Shown: piece by piece, positions 43,082-50,711 of the stretch
How positions within the stretch are numbered: position 1 is the first letter of the stretch
Layout: each line of letters opens with the position of its first letter
Source of the DNA: Gammaproteobacteria bacterium
Lineage (GTDB): Bacteria > Pseudomonadota > Gammaproteobacteria > Pseudomonadales > Azotimanducaceae
DNA: 64,000 nucleotides
Direction of reading: 5' to 3'
Assembly: GCA_030425195.1 (NCBI GenBank)
Contig: JAUIAV010000016.1
Span: 1 to 64,000, forward strand
The notes under the pieces: generated by a model
Database searches by the model: none
What the model saw: the letters and a program-made list of their open reading frames with translations, nothing else
Told to the model about the DNA's origin: nothing
Made by a program: the position numbers and the translations under genes

Positions 43082-43712
43082 AACGGTGCTCTGGCTCCTC
43101 GGCCTGTCTGCGGCAGCTTCGGCGGATACCCTAACTCCAGCCGCGTCAGAGGCGCGTGAGAACCCCAGAATTCTGGTGATGGGCGACAGTATCAGCGCCG
43201 GATACGGTATTCAACGAGAGGAGGGCTGGGTGCATCTGCTCGCCGAGAGCCTCCAGGCGGCCGAGTATCCCCATCAGGTGATCAACGGCAGCATCAGCGG
43301 CGAAACCACCGGGGGCGGTCTCGCGCGGCTGCCTCAGGCTCTGGACACCCACGAGCCGGAGGTCGTGGTCATCGAGCTCGGCGGCAACGACGGCCTGCGC
43401 GGTTATCCCACGGACCGGGTCAGGGACAATCTCAGGCAGATGGTGGAGCTTTCACTCTCCCGGGACGCGAAAGTTCTGCTGGTAGGCATGCAGATCCCAC
43501 CCAACTACGGGCCCCGCTACACCCTCGCCTTCTCCACCCTGTATGAGCACATCGCCGAGGAGACGGGGGTCGCGCTGGTGCCCTTCTTTCTCGAGAAGGT
43601 GGCCCTGACGCCGGGGCTCATGCAGTCGGATGGCATCCATCCCACCGCGGAGGCTCAGCCTCTGCTCCTCGAGACGCTCTGGGCGCATCTGGAACCGCTG
43701 CTGGAGTCCTGA
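43032..43712 (+). CDS. tesA: Periplasmic acyl-CoA thioesterase/lysophospholipase TesA
   Basis: 226 residues. The signal peptide ends in SAAASA. The SGNH hydrolase blocks are ILVMGDSISAGYG (nucleophile Ser), ISGETTGGGLARLP, VIELGGNDGLRGY and the late DGIHPTAEAQ supplying Asp and His. It acts as arylesterase, thioesterase and lysophospholipase in the periplasm. I choose the ATG at 43032 because it gives a basic residue before the hydrophobic core. A GTG at 43086 would leave an uncharged, very short signal. It overlaps the divergent ybbA. Confidence 0.9.
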   Translation: MVSGSSSPLGITFRAVITVLWLLGLSAAASADTLTPAASEARENPRILVMGDSISAGYGIQREEGWVHLLAESLQAAEYPHQVINGSISGETTGGGLARLPQALDTHEPEVVVIELGGNDGLRGYPTDRVRDNLRQMVELSLSRDAKVLLVGMQIPPNYGPRYTLAFSTLYEHIAEETGVALVPFFLEKVALTPGLMQSDGIHPTAEAQPLLLETLWAHLEPLLES

Positions 43713-43743
43713 CCCGGCCGCGGGGGATCGTCAGCGGCGGGTC
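43711..43743. terminator. Hairpin spanning both stop codons of tesA and trhO
   Basis: GACCC-G-GCCGC pairs with GCGGC-GGGTC (two 5-bp stems, one bulged G) across the 18-base convergent gap and includes both TGA stops. It lacks a T-run, so bidirectional termination is only a possibility. Confidence 0.3.
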
Positions 43744-44663
43744 GGCATCGCCTTGCCCACGTGCTGGTCGCCTCTGGCCCTGGCGAGCTCCACCTGTCGC
43801 TGACGCTCCGCGAATGCCGCCCGCTGGGCTTCGTCCTGCTCGTTCACGCAGTGCGGACAGCTCACCCCCTGCTCGTAGTCGGCTGAGGCCATGTCTTCCC
43901 GCGTCAACGGCCGCCGGCAGGCGAAGCACTGGGCATAGGTGCCTTCGCCGAGCTCCCGGTCCACGCTGACCCGCTGGTCGAACACGAAGCATTCACCCCG
44001 CCAGCGGTTCTCGTTCGGCGGCACCGTTTCCAGATATCTGAGAATGCCGCCGTCGAGCTGAAACACCTCTTCGAAACCCTGATCGAGCATGTAGGCGGAT
44101 GCTTTCTCGCAGCGGATCCCGCCGGTACAGAACATGGCGACCTTCGGCTGACGCGCCGGGTCGAGGGTCGCCACGTAGTCGGGAAACTGCTTGAAGGAAC
44201 GGGTGTGGGGGTTGACCGCACCCGGAAAGGTGCCGATTCCGATCTCGTAGTCGTTGCGGGTATCGATCACGATCAGGTCCGGCTCGTCCAGCAGCCGGTT
44301 CCAGGTCTCGGCGTCCACGTGGGTGCCCGTCCGCTCGGCGGGTCTGACTTCCGGCCGCCCGAGCGCGACGATCTCCGGCTTGATCCGCACTTTGAGGCGG
44401 TAGAACACCGGGTTGTCCTCGTCGGCAACGGAATATTTGAAGGGCATGGCCTCGAATCCCGGAACCGCTGTGAGGACGTCCGCAAAGGCTTCGAGTCCGG
44501 ACCGCGCACCCGAGAGCGTACCGTTCATGCCTTCCTCCGCCAGCAGCAGAGTGCCTTTCAGTCCGTGGTTCCTGGCTCGGAGTTCAAGCCGCTCTCGGAG
44601 CGCCTCGAGGGCCTCCCCTTCACTCAGCGGCGAGAATGCATAGAAAGACATCACATGGCTCAT
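43731..44663 (-). CDS. trhO: tRNA uridine(34) hydroxylase TrhO (rhodanese family)
   Basis: 310 residues from the ATG at 44663, whose ATGA overlaps the bolA stop. An N-terminal acylphosphatase-like domain precedes a rhodanese domain (about 115-215) with catalytic Cys179 in MFCTGGIRCEKASA. A Cys-rich C-terminal extension (CFACRRPL and CPHC) may bind metal. The family (YceA) makes 5-hydroxyuridine at tRNA position 34 with oxygen. A longer open frame upstream overlaps bolA without support. Confidence 0.93.
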   Translation of the reverse strand: MSHVMSFYAFSPLSEGEALEALRERLELRARNHGLKGTLLLAEEGMNGTLSGARSGLEAFADVLTAVPGFEAMPFKYSVADEDNPVFYRLKVRIKPEIVALGRPEVRPAERTGTHVDAETWNRLLDEPDLIVIDTRNDYEIGIGTFPGAVNPHTRSFKQFPDYVATLDPARQPKVAMFCTGGIRCEKASAYMLDQGFEEVFQLDGGILRYLETVPPNENRWRGECFVFDQRVSVDRELGEGTYAQCFACRRPLTREDMASADYEQGVSCPHCVNEQDEAQRAAFAERQRQVELARARGDQHVGKAMPTRR

Positions 44664-44992
44664 CCCGATGACTCCCGTGCCTTGCCGCCGAGGCAGGGCG
44701 GTGACATGGGGGCATCGCCGAACCGGTCCCGCCACTCACCAGGCGTGTAGGTGTGCAGCGCCAGGGCGTGGACGCCGCCGGCGAGCTCCTCGGCCAGGAC
44801 TTCATTCACTGCCTGGTGCCGGGCCAGCAGGCGCTGGCCGTCGAAGCGGTCGCTGACCAGGACCACCCTGAAATGGGTTTCCGACCCCGGCGGGACGTTG
44901 TGGCTGCCGCTTTCGTTGTCGACGGCGAGATGCTGAGGCTCGAAACGTTCGCCGAGCTTCTCGTTGATGATTTCCTCTGTGGAACGGCTCAT
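44660..44992 (-). CDS. bolA: BolA family iron-sulphur/redox regulator
   Basis: 110 residues. The BolA fold has the conserved FRVVLVSDRFDGQRLLARHQAVNEVL with the invariant His, and HALALHTYTPGEW near the end. BolA proteins bind [2Fe-2S] with monothiol glutaredoxins and affect cell shape and stress responses. It is coupled to trhO by an ATGA overlap, a pairing that suggests shared expression. Confidence 0.93.
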   Translation of the reverse strand: MSRSTEEIINEKLGERFEPQHLAVDNESGSHNVPPGSETHFRVVLVSDRFDGQRLLARHQAVNEVLAEELAGGVHALALHTYTPGEWRDRFGDAPMSPPCLGGKARESSG

Positions 44993-45054
44993 GACGGGGA
45001 CATCGCAAAAACGGGGATTATAGACCCGGAGAGGACCGCCGGCAGGAACCCCCG

Positions 45055-45771
45055 TCAGGGTCGGATCAGGAGCACGGAAACGTTGTCGTGGCCGCCCGCC
45101 TCGTTGGCCCGCTGCACGAGTTGCGACGCCGCATCCGGCAGGGCGCCGTCGTGGCGCTGCAGCACCTCGGAGATTTCCTGCTCGTTGACCAGGTCCGTCA
45201 GACCATCACTGCAGAGCAGGTACAGATCGCCCGGCATGTGTACCCAGGAGCGCACGTCCACCTCCACCTTCATGCTGAGACCCAGCGCCCGGGTGATCAC
45301 GTTCCGGTTCGGCGCGGTGAGGGCTTCGGCCTCACCGATGAGGCCCTCGTCGACCATCTGCTGGACCATGCTGTGATCCGTGGTCAAACGCCTGAGCTCG
45401 CCTCCGCGCAGCCGGTAGGCCCGGGAATCTCCCACATGAGCGATCAGACACTGACCTTCGGCGCTGAGCAGCCATGCCACCACCGTGGTGCCCATGTCGG
45501 TCTCCGATGCACGACCCCGGGCGCAGACGTCCGCGTTAGCCGACTGCACCGCCCGGACAACGAGCGATTCAAGATCGCCTTCCCACTGGGTGAGACCGCT
45601 GCCGAGCGCATCGAGGATGGTGTCCACGGCGATCTGGCTCGCGATCTCGCCCGCTTCCAGGCCGCCCATGCCGTCGGCCAGCACGGCGATTCCCTGATCC
45701 GCATCGAAACCCAATGCGTCTTCGTTGTTGCGGCGAACCCTGCCGACATCGCTTTCAGCGACTATGTCCAT
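45055..45771 (-). CDS. PP2C-family protein serine/threonine phosphatase
   Basis: 238 residues from the ATG at 45771 with TTGGAACGGA before it. Metal-binding PP2C motifs are SDVGRVRRNNEDA (about 8-20), VLADGMGG (Asp33), CSDGLTD and GGHDNVSVLLI near the end. It is a cytosolic manganese-dependent phosphatase of the Stp/PrpC type that reverses Hanks-type kinase phosphorylation. The only Ser/Thr kinase in the window is the giant sensor 6 kb away, so partnership is inference. A longer upstream frame overlapping yaaA is not supported. Confidence 0.93.
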   Translation of the reverse strand: MDIVAESDVGRVRRNNEDALGFDADQGIAVLADGMGGLEAGEIASQIAVDTILDALGSGLTQWEGDLESLVVRAVQSANADVCARGRASETDMGTTVVAWLLSAEGQCLIAHVGDSRAYRLRGGELRRLTTDHSMVQQMVDEGLIGEAEALTAPNRNVITRALGLSMKVEVDVRSWVHMPGDLYLLCSDGLTDLVNEQEISEVLQRHDGALPDAASQLVQRANEAGGHDNVSVLLIRP

Positions 45772-45838
45772 TCCGTTCCAAGCAGAATTCGTTAAACTAC
45801 TCCGCCTTCCCATTTCCCTCATCCAAGAGTATCGCTGA

Positions 45839-46615
45839 ATGTTGGCTGTCATTTCGCCCGCCAAGAGGCTCGACTTCAAGAGCGCCGCCACCACGGACAA
45901 GCACAGCCTGCCAGATTTCCTCCCGGATTCTAAACAACTCATCAGGGTGTTGCGTAGCAAGTCGCCGGATGAAATCGCCAGACTCATGCATCTGTCCACC
46001 GAACTCGCCGATCTGAACTACGAACGCTACGGTGACTGGAAGACACCGTTCACGCCGGAGAACGCGAAACAGGCTGCACTCGCATTCAGGGGCGACGTCT
46101 ACCTGGGACTGGATGCCAGCACGTTCAACGACCGGGACTGGGCGTGGGCTCAGAAGCACCTGCGTATCCTCTCCGGCCTGTACGGCCTGCTCAAACCGCT
46201 CGACCTCATCCAGGCCTATCGTCTGGAGATGGGCACCAAGCTGGCGAACCCCAAAGGAGACGACCTCTACGCCTTCTGGGGCAAACGGCTCACCCGTGCA
46301 CTGAACGAGGCCATCGCCGAGCAGCGTCAGGCGGTGCTGGTGAATCTGGCTTCTGCCGAATATTTCGAGGCGGTGGACGAAGAGGCCATCGAGGCCCGGA
46401 TCATCACTCCCACCTTCAAGGATCTGAAGAACGGCCGCTACAAGTTCCTCTCGTTCTATGCCAAGAAGGCGCGCGGCCTCATGGCACGCTACATCGTCGA
46501 CAACCGGGTATCGACGCTGAAGGGTCTCAGGGATTTCGATGTGGCGGGATACTACTTCAGCGAATCCCAGTCACGCGGCGACAACTGGGTCTTCCTGCGG
46601 GACAAACCGGCCTGA
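45839..46615 (+). CDS. yaaA: Peroxide stress protein YaaA
   Basis: 258 residues, exactly the normal DUF328 length. Visible motifs are [13 protein letters not shown] at the start, [25 protein letters not shown] and [14 protein letters not shown]. In E. coli it lowers free iron during hydrogen peroxide stress and binds DNA. It is divergent from the PP2C gene across 67 bases and convergent with terC (9 bases). Confidence 0.95.
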   Translation: MLAVISPAKRLDFKSAATTDKHSLPDFLPDSKQLIRVLRSKSPDEIARLMHLSTELADLNYERYGDWKTPFTPENAKQAALAFRGDVYLGLDASTFNDRDWAWAQKHLRILSGLYGLLKPLDLIQAYRLEMGTKLANPKGDDLYAFWGKRLTRALNEAIAEQRQAVLVNLASAEYFEAVDEEAIEARIITPTFKDLKNGRYKFLSFYAKKARGLMARYIVDNRVSTLKGLRDFDVAGYYFSESQSRGDNWVFLRDKPA

Positions 46616-46624
46616 CGCAGGCCG

Positions 46625-47407
46625 CTAGCGGTCAGCCCGGGGGGGCGCTTCCAGCTCGACGATGTCGGCCAGCTGAGCTTTACGCAGGTGCAGGTGATCG
46701 GCGCGCTTCTTCTTTGCCCGGATGTTGAGCATCTCCACGCCGAACGAAAACGCCATGGCGAAGTAGATGTACCCCTTGGGCGTATGCAGATCGAGACCTT
46801 CGCCCATCAGGGTGAAACCGATCAGAATCAGGAACGCCAGGGCGAGCATCTTCACCGTCGGATGCTCCTCCACGAAGCGGCTGATGGACCCCGCGGCCAG
46901 CATCATCACCACCACCGCCACCACCACGGCCGCGACCATGATGGAGAGCTCGTCGACCAGACCCACCGCCGTAATGACCGAGTCCAGCGAGAAGACGATG
47001 TCGATGATGGCTATCTGGAACAGCACGCCGGCGAAACTCACCACCTTGCCCGTCTGATGCCCGTGGGTTTCACCTTCCAGGGAGTTGTGCACCTCCCGGG
47101 TCGCCTTGGCCATGAGGAACCCGCCGCCGATCAGCAGGATCAGATCCCTGCCGGAAATGCCCTCGCCGAGCACGGTGAAGAGATCGTTCGTCAGATCCAT
47201 GAGCCAGGAGAGCGAGAAGAGCAGACCGATCCGCAGAATCATGGCCAGGGAGAGCCCGAGAAACCGCCCTCGGGCCTGCTGCTCCGGCGGCAGCCGGCCG
47301 GTGACGATGGAGATGAAGATGATGTTGTCGATGCCGAGCACGATCTCCAGCGCCGTCAGGGTGATGAAGGCAAGCCACAGTTCGGGATCGAGCAGGAATT
47401 CGGGCAC
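46625..47407 (-). CDS. TerC family integral membrane protein
   Basis: 260 residues from a GTG that gives VPEFLLDPELWLAF, the normal family start. Seven or so membrane segments include the hallmark TALEIVLGIDNIIFISI and DIVFSLDSVITAVGL with acidic residues inside the membrane. TerC/YoaE/YgdQ proteins are linked to metal-ion handling, for instance manganese export with metalation of secreted proteins. The upstream open extension contains no conserved sequence. Confidence 0.92.
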   Translation of the reverse strand: MPEFLLDPELWLAFITLTALEIVLGIDNIIFISIVTGRLPPEQQARGRFLGLSLAMILRIGLLFSLSWLMDLTNDLFTVLGEGISGRDLILLIGGGFLMAKATREVHNSLEGETHGHQTGKVVSFAGVLFQIAIIDIVFSLDSVITAVGLVDELSIMVAAVVVAVVVMMLAAGSISRFVEEHPTVKMLALAFLILIGFTLMGEGLDLHTPKGYIYFAMAFSFGVEMLNIRAKKKRADHLHLRKAQLADIVELEAPPRADR

Positions 47408-47519
47408 GTCGGGGCATCCCCAGTTCGGGCCCGACATTGAAACACAGGCACCCGCGGCCGGAAACACGACACCGCGGGCGCCGACCCGACCGTCGCACGT
47501 CCCCGCCTGGAGGGGTACC

Positions 47520-47564
47520 ATGTCACCTCAGCGGTTCCGGATTCCCGGCGAGCAGGAGACATGA
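47520..47564 (+). other. Possible 14-codon leader ORF before the DUF1244 gene
   Basis: ATG preceded by TGGAGGGGTACC, a strong ribosome site, opens a frame of 14 codons (MSPQRFRIPGEQET) that stops one base before the DUF1244 ATG. It could be a leader peptide that couples translation, or a chance motif. Confidence 0.3.
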
Positions 47565-47565
47565 G

Positions 47566-47874
47566 ATGAGTGAGCTGTCCGACAGCCAGCAGACGGAAGT
47601 CGAAGCGGCCGTGTTCAGGCGCCTGGTGGCGCATCTGGACGAGCACAAGGACGTGCAGAACATCGATCTGATGAACCTGGCCGGCTTCTGTCGCAACTGT
47701 CTGTCGAAATGGTATCGGGCGGCCTGTGAGGACGCGGGAATCGAGCTCGACTACGAAGCCGCGCGGGAGCGCGTCTACGGCATGCCTTACGGTGAGTGGA
47801 AATCGCGCTATCAGCGCGAAGCCAGCTCTGAGCAGCTGGCGGATTTCGAAAGGAACAGACCCGCCGATGCCTGA
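47566..47874 (+). CDS. DUF1244 family protein
   Basis: 102 residues with AGGAGA eight bases before the ATG. The family core is complete: HLDEHKDVQNIDLMNLAGFCRNCLSKWYRAA, with its FCRNC cysteine pair, then YGMPYGEWKSRYQ. These are small soluble proteins of unknown function found in Alpha- and Gammaproteobacteria. The CxxC could bind metal or be redox-active, which is inference. The 3' end overlaps the signal peptidase start by eight bases. Confidence 0.88.
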   Translation: MSELSDSQQTEVEAAVFRRLVAHLDEHKDVQNIDLMNLAGFCRNCLSKWYRAACEDAGIELDYEAARERVYGMPYGEWKSRYQREASSEQLADFERNRPADA

Positions 47875-48589
47875 GAAGCTGCACACCATCTGGCGGGACT
47901 GGCGGGGCTTCGTCCTCTTCATCGCCGTGATGCTGGTGTTCCGGTCCGCCATCGCCGACTGGAACCAGGTCCCCTCCGGCTCCATGCAGCCCACCATTCT
48001 GATCGGCGACCGCATCGTGGTGGACAAGCTCGCCTATGATCTGCGCGTACCCTTCACGCTCCAGCGTCTGGCCCGCTGGCACGAGCCGGAACGGGGAGAC
48101 GTGGTGACCTTTCCCTCTCCGAAGGACGAACAGCTCCTGGTGAAACGGATCGTCGGCATCCCGGGAGACGTGATCTCCCTGAAGGACAACGTTCTCACCA
48201 TCAACGGCGAGACCGCCACGTACACGACCCTGGAAGGTGAAGCCGTGCCCGCGGGTGCGGTTCACGGCCCCTATCGGTTCCGGTATCTGCGGGAGTCCAT
48301 TCTCGGCAGTGAGCGCATGATCATGCTGGAGCCAGCCAGCCTGGTCTCGGGGATCACGTCCTTCGGGCCGGTCACGGTACCGCAAGGGCAGTTCCTGATG
48401 CTTGGTGACAACCGGGACAACAGCCACGACTCACGCTATATCGGTTTCGTCTCCCGGGACCGCATCCTGGGCCGCGCCGAGACCGTGGCCTTTTCTCTCG
48501 ACTACGACAATTACTACCGGCCCCGTTCGGAACGGTTTTTCGCGCCTCTGTCGGGAAGTGATCTGCTGGCGGAAACCCACCTGCCCTGA
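47867..48589 (+). CDS. lepB: Signal peptidase I, compact single-anchor form
   Basis: 240 residues against 324 in E. coli. One N-terminal membrane anchor (about 14-30) is followed by the catalytic motifs NQVPSGSMQPTILIGD (Ser39) and LVKRIVGIPGD (Lys93), and box E GDNRDNSHDSR. It cleaves signal peptides at the outer face of the inner membrane. It is not beside lepA or rnc, the usual lepB place, so it may be an additional paralogue. It is translationally linked to DUF1244. Confidence 0.92.
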   Translation: MPEKLHTIWRDWRGFVLFIAVMLVFRSAIADWNQVPSGSMQPTILIGDRIVVDKLAYDLRVPFTLQRLARWHEPERGDVVTFPSPKDEQLLVKRIVGIPGDVISLKDNVLTINGETATYTTLEGEAVPAGAVHGPYRFRYLRESILGSERMIMLEPASLVSGITSFGPVTVPQGQFLMLGDNRDNSHDSRYIGFVSRDRILGRAETVAFSLDYDNYYRPRSERFFAPLSGSDLLAETHLP

Positions 48590-48594
48590 CCGGA

Positions 48595-48852
48595 TCAGCG
48601 GCGCCGGCTCAGGCGGATGAGCCAGATCAGCATGCCCGCGAGCACACCGAACAGGGCGAAGAAGAGCACGAACGCGATGCTGGTGCCCAGATAATCCAGC
48701 AGCTCGGCCGTATCCACCCCGTAACTTTCCGCCAGCCAGAAGATGCCGAAGGCCACCGCCAGGCAGCCGAGCACCACCGTGCGGGCCAGCCTGCCGCTGA
48801 CCCGGGTCGCCCCCGTCTTGCCTTTCCTCTCCTCGAGCAGTGAGTCGACCAT
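48595..48852 (-). CDS. Small two-span membrane protein
   Basis: 85 residues, start ATG with an excellent GGAGGAG site six bases upstream. There are two hydrophobic segments (about 24-42 and 54-78) and a basic tail RLSRRR. No family recognised. It is convergent with lepB (five bases apart) and divergent from the pentapeptide repeat gene. The N-terminus is hydrophilic and charged, suggesting both ends are cytoplasmic. Confidence 0.68.
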   Translation of the reverse strand: MVDSLLEERKGKTGATRVSGRLARTVVLGCLAVAFGIFWLAESYGVDTAELLDYLGTSIAFVLFFALFGVLAGMLIWLIRLSRRR

Positions 48853-48923
48853 GTTTCTCCTCCGGCTGAATCCGGGTGGTTTCAGGGTTTCCGACCCGGC
48901 GATCGGATCGTTAAAGTAGCCGA

Positions 48924-49595
48924 ATGACCGGCGCATTTCACGACCAGGATCTTTCACAGCACGATTTTTCAGGTGCCAATCTGGCCGGCGCCACCTTCGA
49001 GAACTGCACCCTCACCGGCACGAGCTTCCGCCATGCCGACCTCAATCAGGCCGTTTTCACACGCTGCCGGGCGCTTCCGCAGAGGGAAGACGAGCAAGGC
49101 GCCGACTTCTCTTACGCCAACCTCCGCGAAGCCCGGTTCGAGCGCTGCGATCTGACCACCGCGCTGTTCTGTGGCGTCACCGCCTACGATCTCAGCTTCG
49201 ACGCCTGTCAGCTTCAGGGCGCCGATTTCACCGGCGCCGATTTCTGCCTGCCCATCCGGGGTGCTTCCGCACTGGCCGGCTTCCGGATGACCGGCTGCAA
49301 TTTCGCCTTCGGCGACCTTTCCAATACCCAGCTGAACGACTGCGTGCTGACCGGCAACCGGATGATCGACGTGATCGCACACAACTGCAGTCTCACGGGC
49401 GCGGATCTTTCGGGTTCGGAACTGTCCGGGCTCACCGGTTCCGGTCTGGACCTGTCCGGTGCGGATCTGAGGGGGGCGAGCTTCAATACCCTGGATCCCC
49501 GGCAGGTCAATCTTGCCGGGGTCAGGATGGGATTATCCCAGGGCCTCGCCATTCTCGAACGCCTCGAGATCCTGATCGATCCCGAGGCGGACTAG
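48924..49595 (+). CDS. Qnr-like pentapeptide repeat protein
   Basis: 223 residues, close to the 214-219 of Qnr proteins. Right-handed quadrilateral helix repeats of the A(D/N)LxX type run throughout. Two breaks are seen near 50-60 (RALPQREDEQG) and near 109-121 (CLPIRGASALAGF), comparable with the loops of Qnr. The end LDPRQVNLAGVRMGL resembles the Qnr C-terminus. Qnr proteins bind DNA gyrase and topoisomerase IV and protect them from quinolones. Whether this protein does so is inference from sequence resemblance. Confidence 0.78.
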   Translation: MTGAFHDQDLSQHDFSGANLAGATFENCTLTGTSFRHADLNQAVFTRCRALPQREDEQGADFSYANLREARFERCDLTTALFCGVTAYDLSFDACQLQGADFTGADFCLPIRGASALAGFRMTGCNFAFGDLSNTQLNDCVLTGNRMIDVIAHNCSLTGADLSGSELSGLTGSGLDLSGADLRGASFNTLDPRQVNLAGVRMGLSQGLAILERLEILIDPEAD

Positions 49596-49596
49596 C

Positions 49597-49614
49597 AGAC
49601 CGCAGACGCGGTCT
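49597..49614. terminator. Hairpin between convergent Qnr-like and FKBP genes
   Basis: AGACCGC-AGAC-GCGGTCT forms a perfect 7-bp stem with a four-base loop, one base after the upstream stop codon. A short T-poor tail follows, so termination is plausible rather than clear. Confidence 0.42.
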
Positions 49615-49633
49615 TGAGCGTGCAGGACGCGGA

Positions 49634-50416
49634 TCAGTTGATCTCGATGAGCTCCACGTCGAAGATCAGAGTGGAGTTGGCCGGGATGGGTCCCTGAGCC
49701 CTGGCGCCGTAGGCCAGCTCGGGCGGGATGTACAGACGCCACTTCGCACCCGGCGACATCAGCTGCAGCGCTTCCGTCCAGCCGGCAATCACACCGTCCA
49801 GCGGGAAGGTGGCGGGCTGTCCGCGATCGTAGGAGCTGTCGAACTGAGTGCCGTCGATCAGCGTGCCACGGTAGTGCGTGGTTACCCGATCCGAGGCCGA
49901 TGGCTTGGGTCCTTGCGCATCCGTCAGCACCTCGTACTGAAGTCCGGAGGGCAGAGTCACCACCCCTTCCCGTGCGCCGTTCTCCGCCAGAAAGGCCTGA
50001 CCGACCGAGATGTTCTCCGTCGCTGCGGCTTCCTGTGCGGCCTGCCGGGAAGCAACCAGCGCCTGCAGAGCCGTGTTGGCCTCCGCTTCACTGATCCGGC
50101 TGTCCGTACCGCCGATCTGATCCGCCACACCGGCCTGGAACGCGGCCAGATCGATGTCTTCACCGAATTCACGGCGGACGTTCGCCGCCATGGAGAATCC
50201 GATACTGTAGCTCGCCTTCTGGCTGTCGGTTCCCAGCTCCACTTCCGGGCCCGATTCCGCAGCCTCTGCCACCGGATTGCCGCAACCGGCCAGTCCCAGC
50301 ACGGAGACGCTGGCGAGCAGCAGTCCGCCGGTCAAGTAACCGGACCAATAAGTGCGGATTTCACCCATTCTGCGGGTGTTTTCGTTCGATCCAGCCCGAA
50401 GGCATGAATACGTCAT
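49634..50416 (-). CDS. FKBP-type peptidyl-prolyl isomerase lipoprotein
   Basis: 260 residues from the ATG at 50416, which has AGGAG spaced seven bases upstream. A later ATG (50368) lacks a ribosome site. The lipoprotein signal is LGLAGC (Cys45). The FKBP N-terminal dimerisation domain (about 60-145) is followed by the FKBP catalytic domain (about 165-260) with VTTHYRGTLIDGTQFDSSYDRG, VIAGWTEALQLM and IPPELAYG. It is a Mip/FkpA-like folding catalyst at the envelope. The 295-base gap to divergent prc presumably holds promoters for both. Confidence 0.93.
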   Translation of the reverse strand: MTYSCLRAGSNENTRRMGEIRTYWSGYLTGGLLLASVSVLGLAGCGNPVAEAAESGPEVELGTDSQKASYSIGFSMAANVRREFGEDIDLAAFQAGVADQIGGTDSRISEAEANTALQALVASRQAAQEAAATENISVGQAFLAENGAREGVVTLPSGLQYEVLTDAQGPKPSASDRVTTHYRGTLIDGTQFDSSYDRGQPATFPLDGVIAGWTEALQLMSPGAKWRLYIPPELAYGARAQGPIPANSTLIFDVELIEIN

Positions 50417-50504
50417 ACAGTCTCCTAGTTCCGGTTGCTCATAACCTGAACACCGGGTTACATTCCTTTCATATGACCCAATTTGGGGTTTGGCTAGTCT
50501 CGCC

Positions 50505-50690
50505 AGGCAGGTTTGGGGGAACCTACCATGCGGCCGGGCAACTAAGAAGTGGCACGCTCCTTCGGGAGAGATGCTGCCGGAGCCCGGACAAAGCCTTCGA
50601 CCGAGGTCGGTGACGACCAGGATCAGGAGGCAGCACGACGGCTGATAAGCCGCGCGCTTAGCCGACAGCATATTAACGCGCTAAACCGCG
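50505..50690 (+). other. Hairpin-rich intergenic region before prc, possible structured leader
   Basis: Several perfect small stems follow each other. CTCC-TTCG-GGAG (50557-50568, UUCG tetraloop) lies inside GGCA/TGCC (50551/50575) and CCGGGC/GCCCGG (50534/50582). GGTCG-GTGA-CGACC (50605-50618) has a GNRA loop. CGGCT-GATA-AGCCG is at 50639-50652. GCGCG/CGCGC is at 50652/50677. No known RNA family is recognised. Transcription in this direction is assumed, not shown. Confidence 0.4.
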
Positions 50691-50711
50691 ATCAGACAGC
50701 GATCAGGACAC

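Noticed and set aside
45772-45999. An N-terminal extension of the PP2C phosphatase over yaaA
   Set aside because: It is antisense to the yaaA start, and the conserved family start is at 45771 with a ribosome site.
46622-46631. CCGCTAGCGG palindrome at the yaaA/terC junction, considered as a terminator
   Set aside because: No loop room and no T-run; the 10-bp palindrome alone does not support termination.
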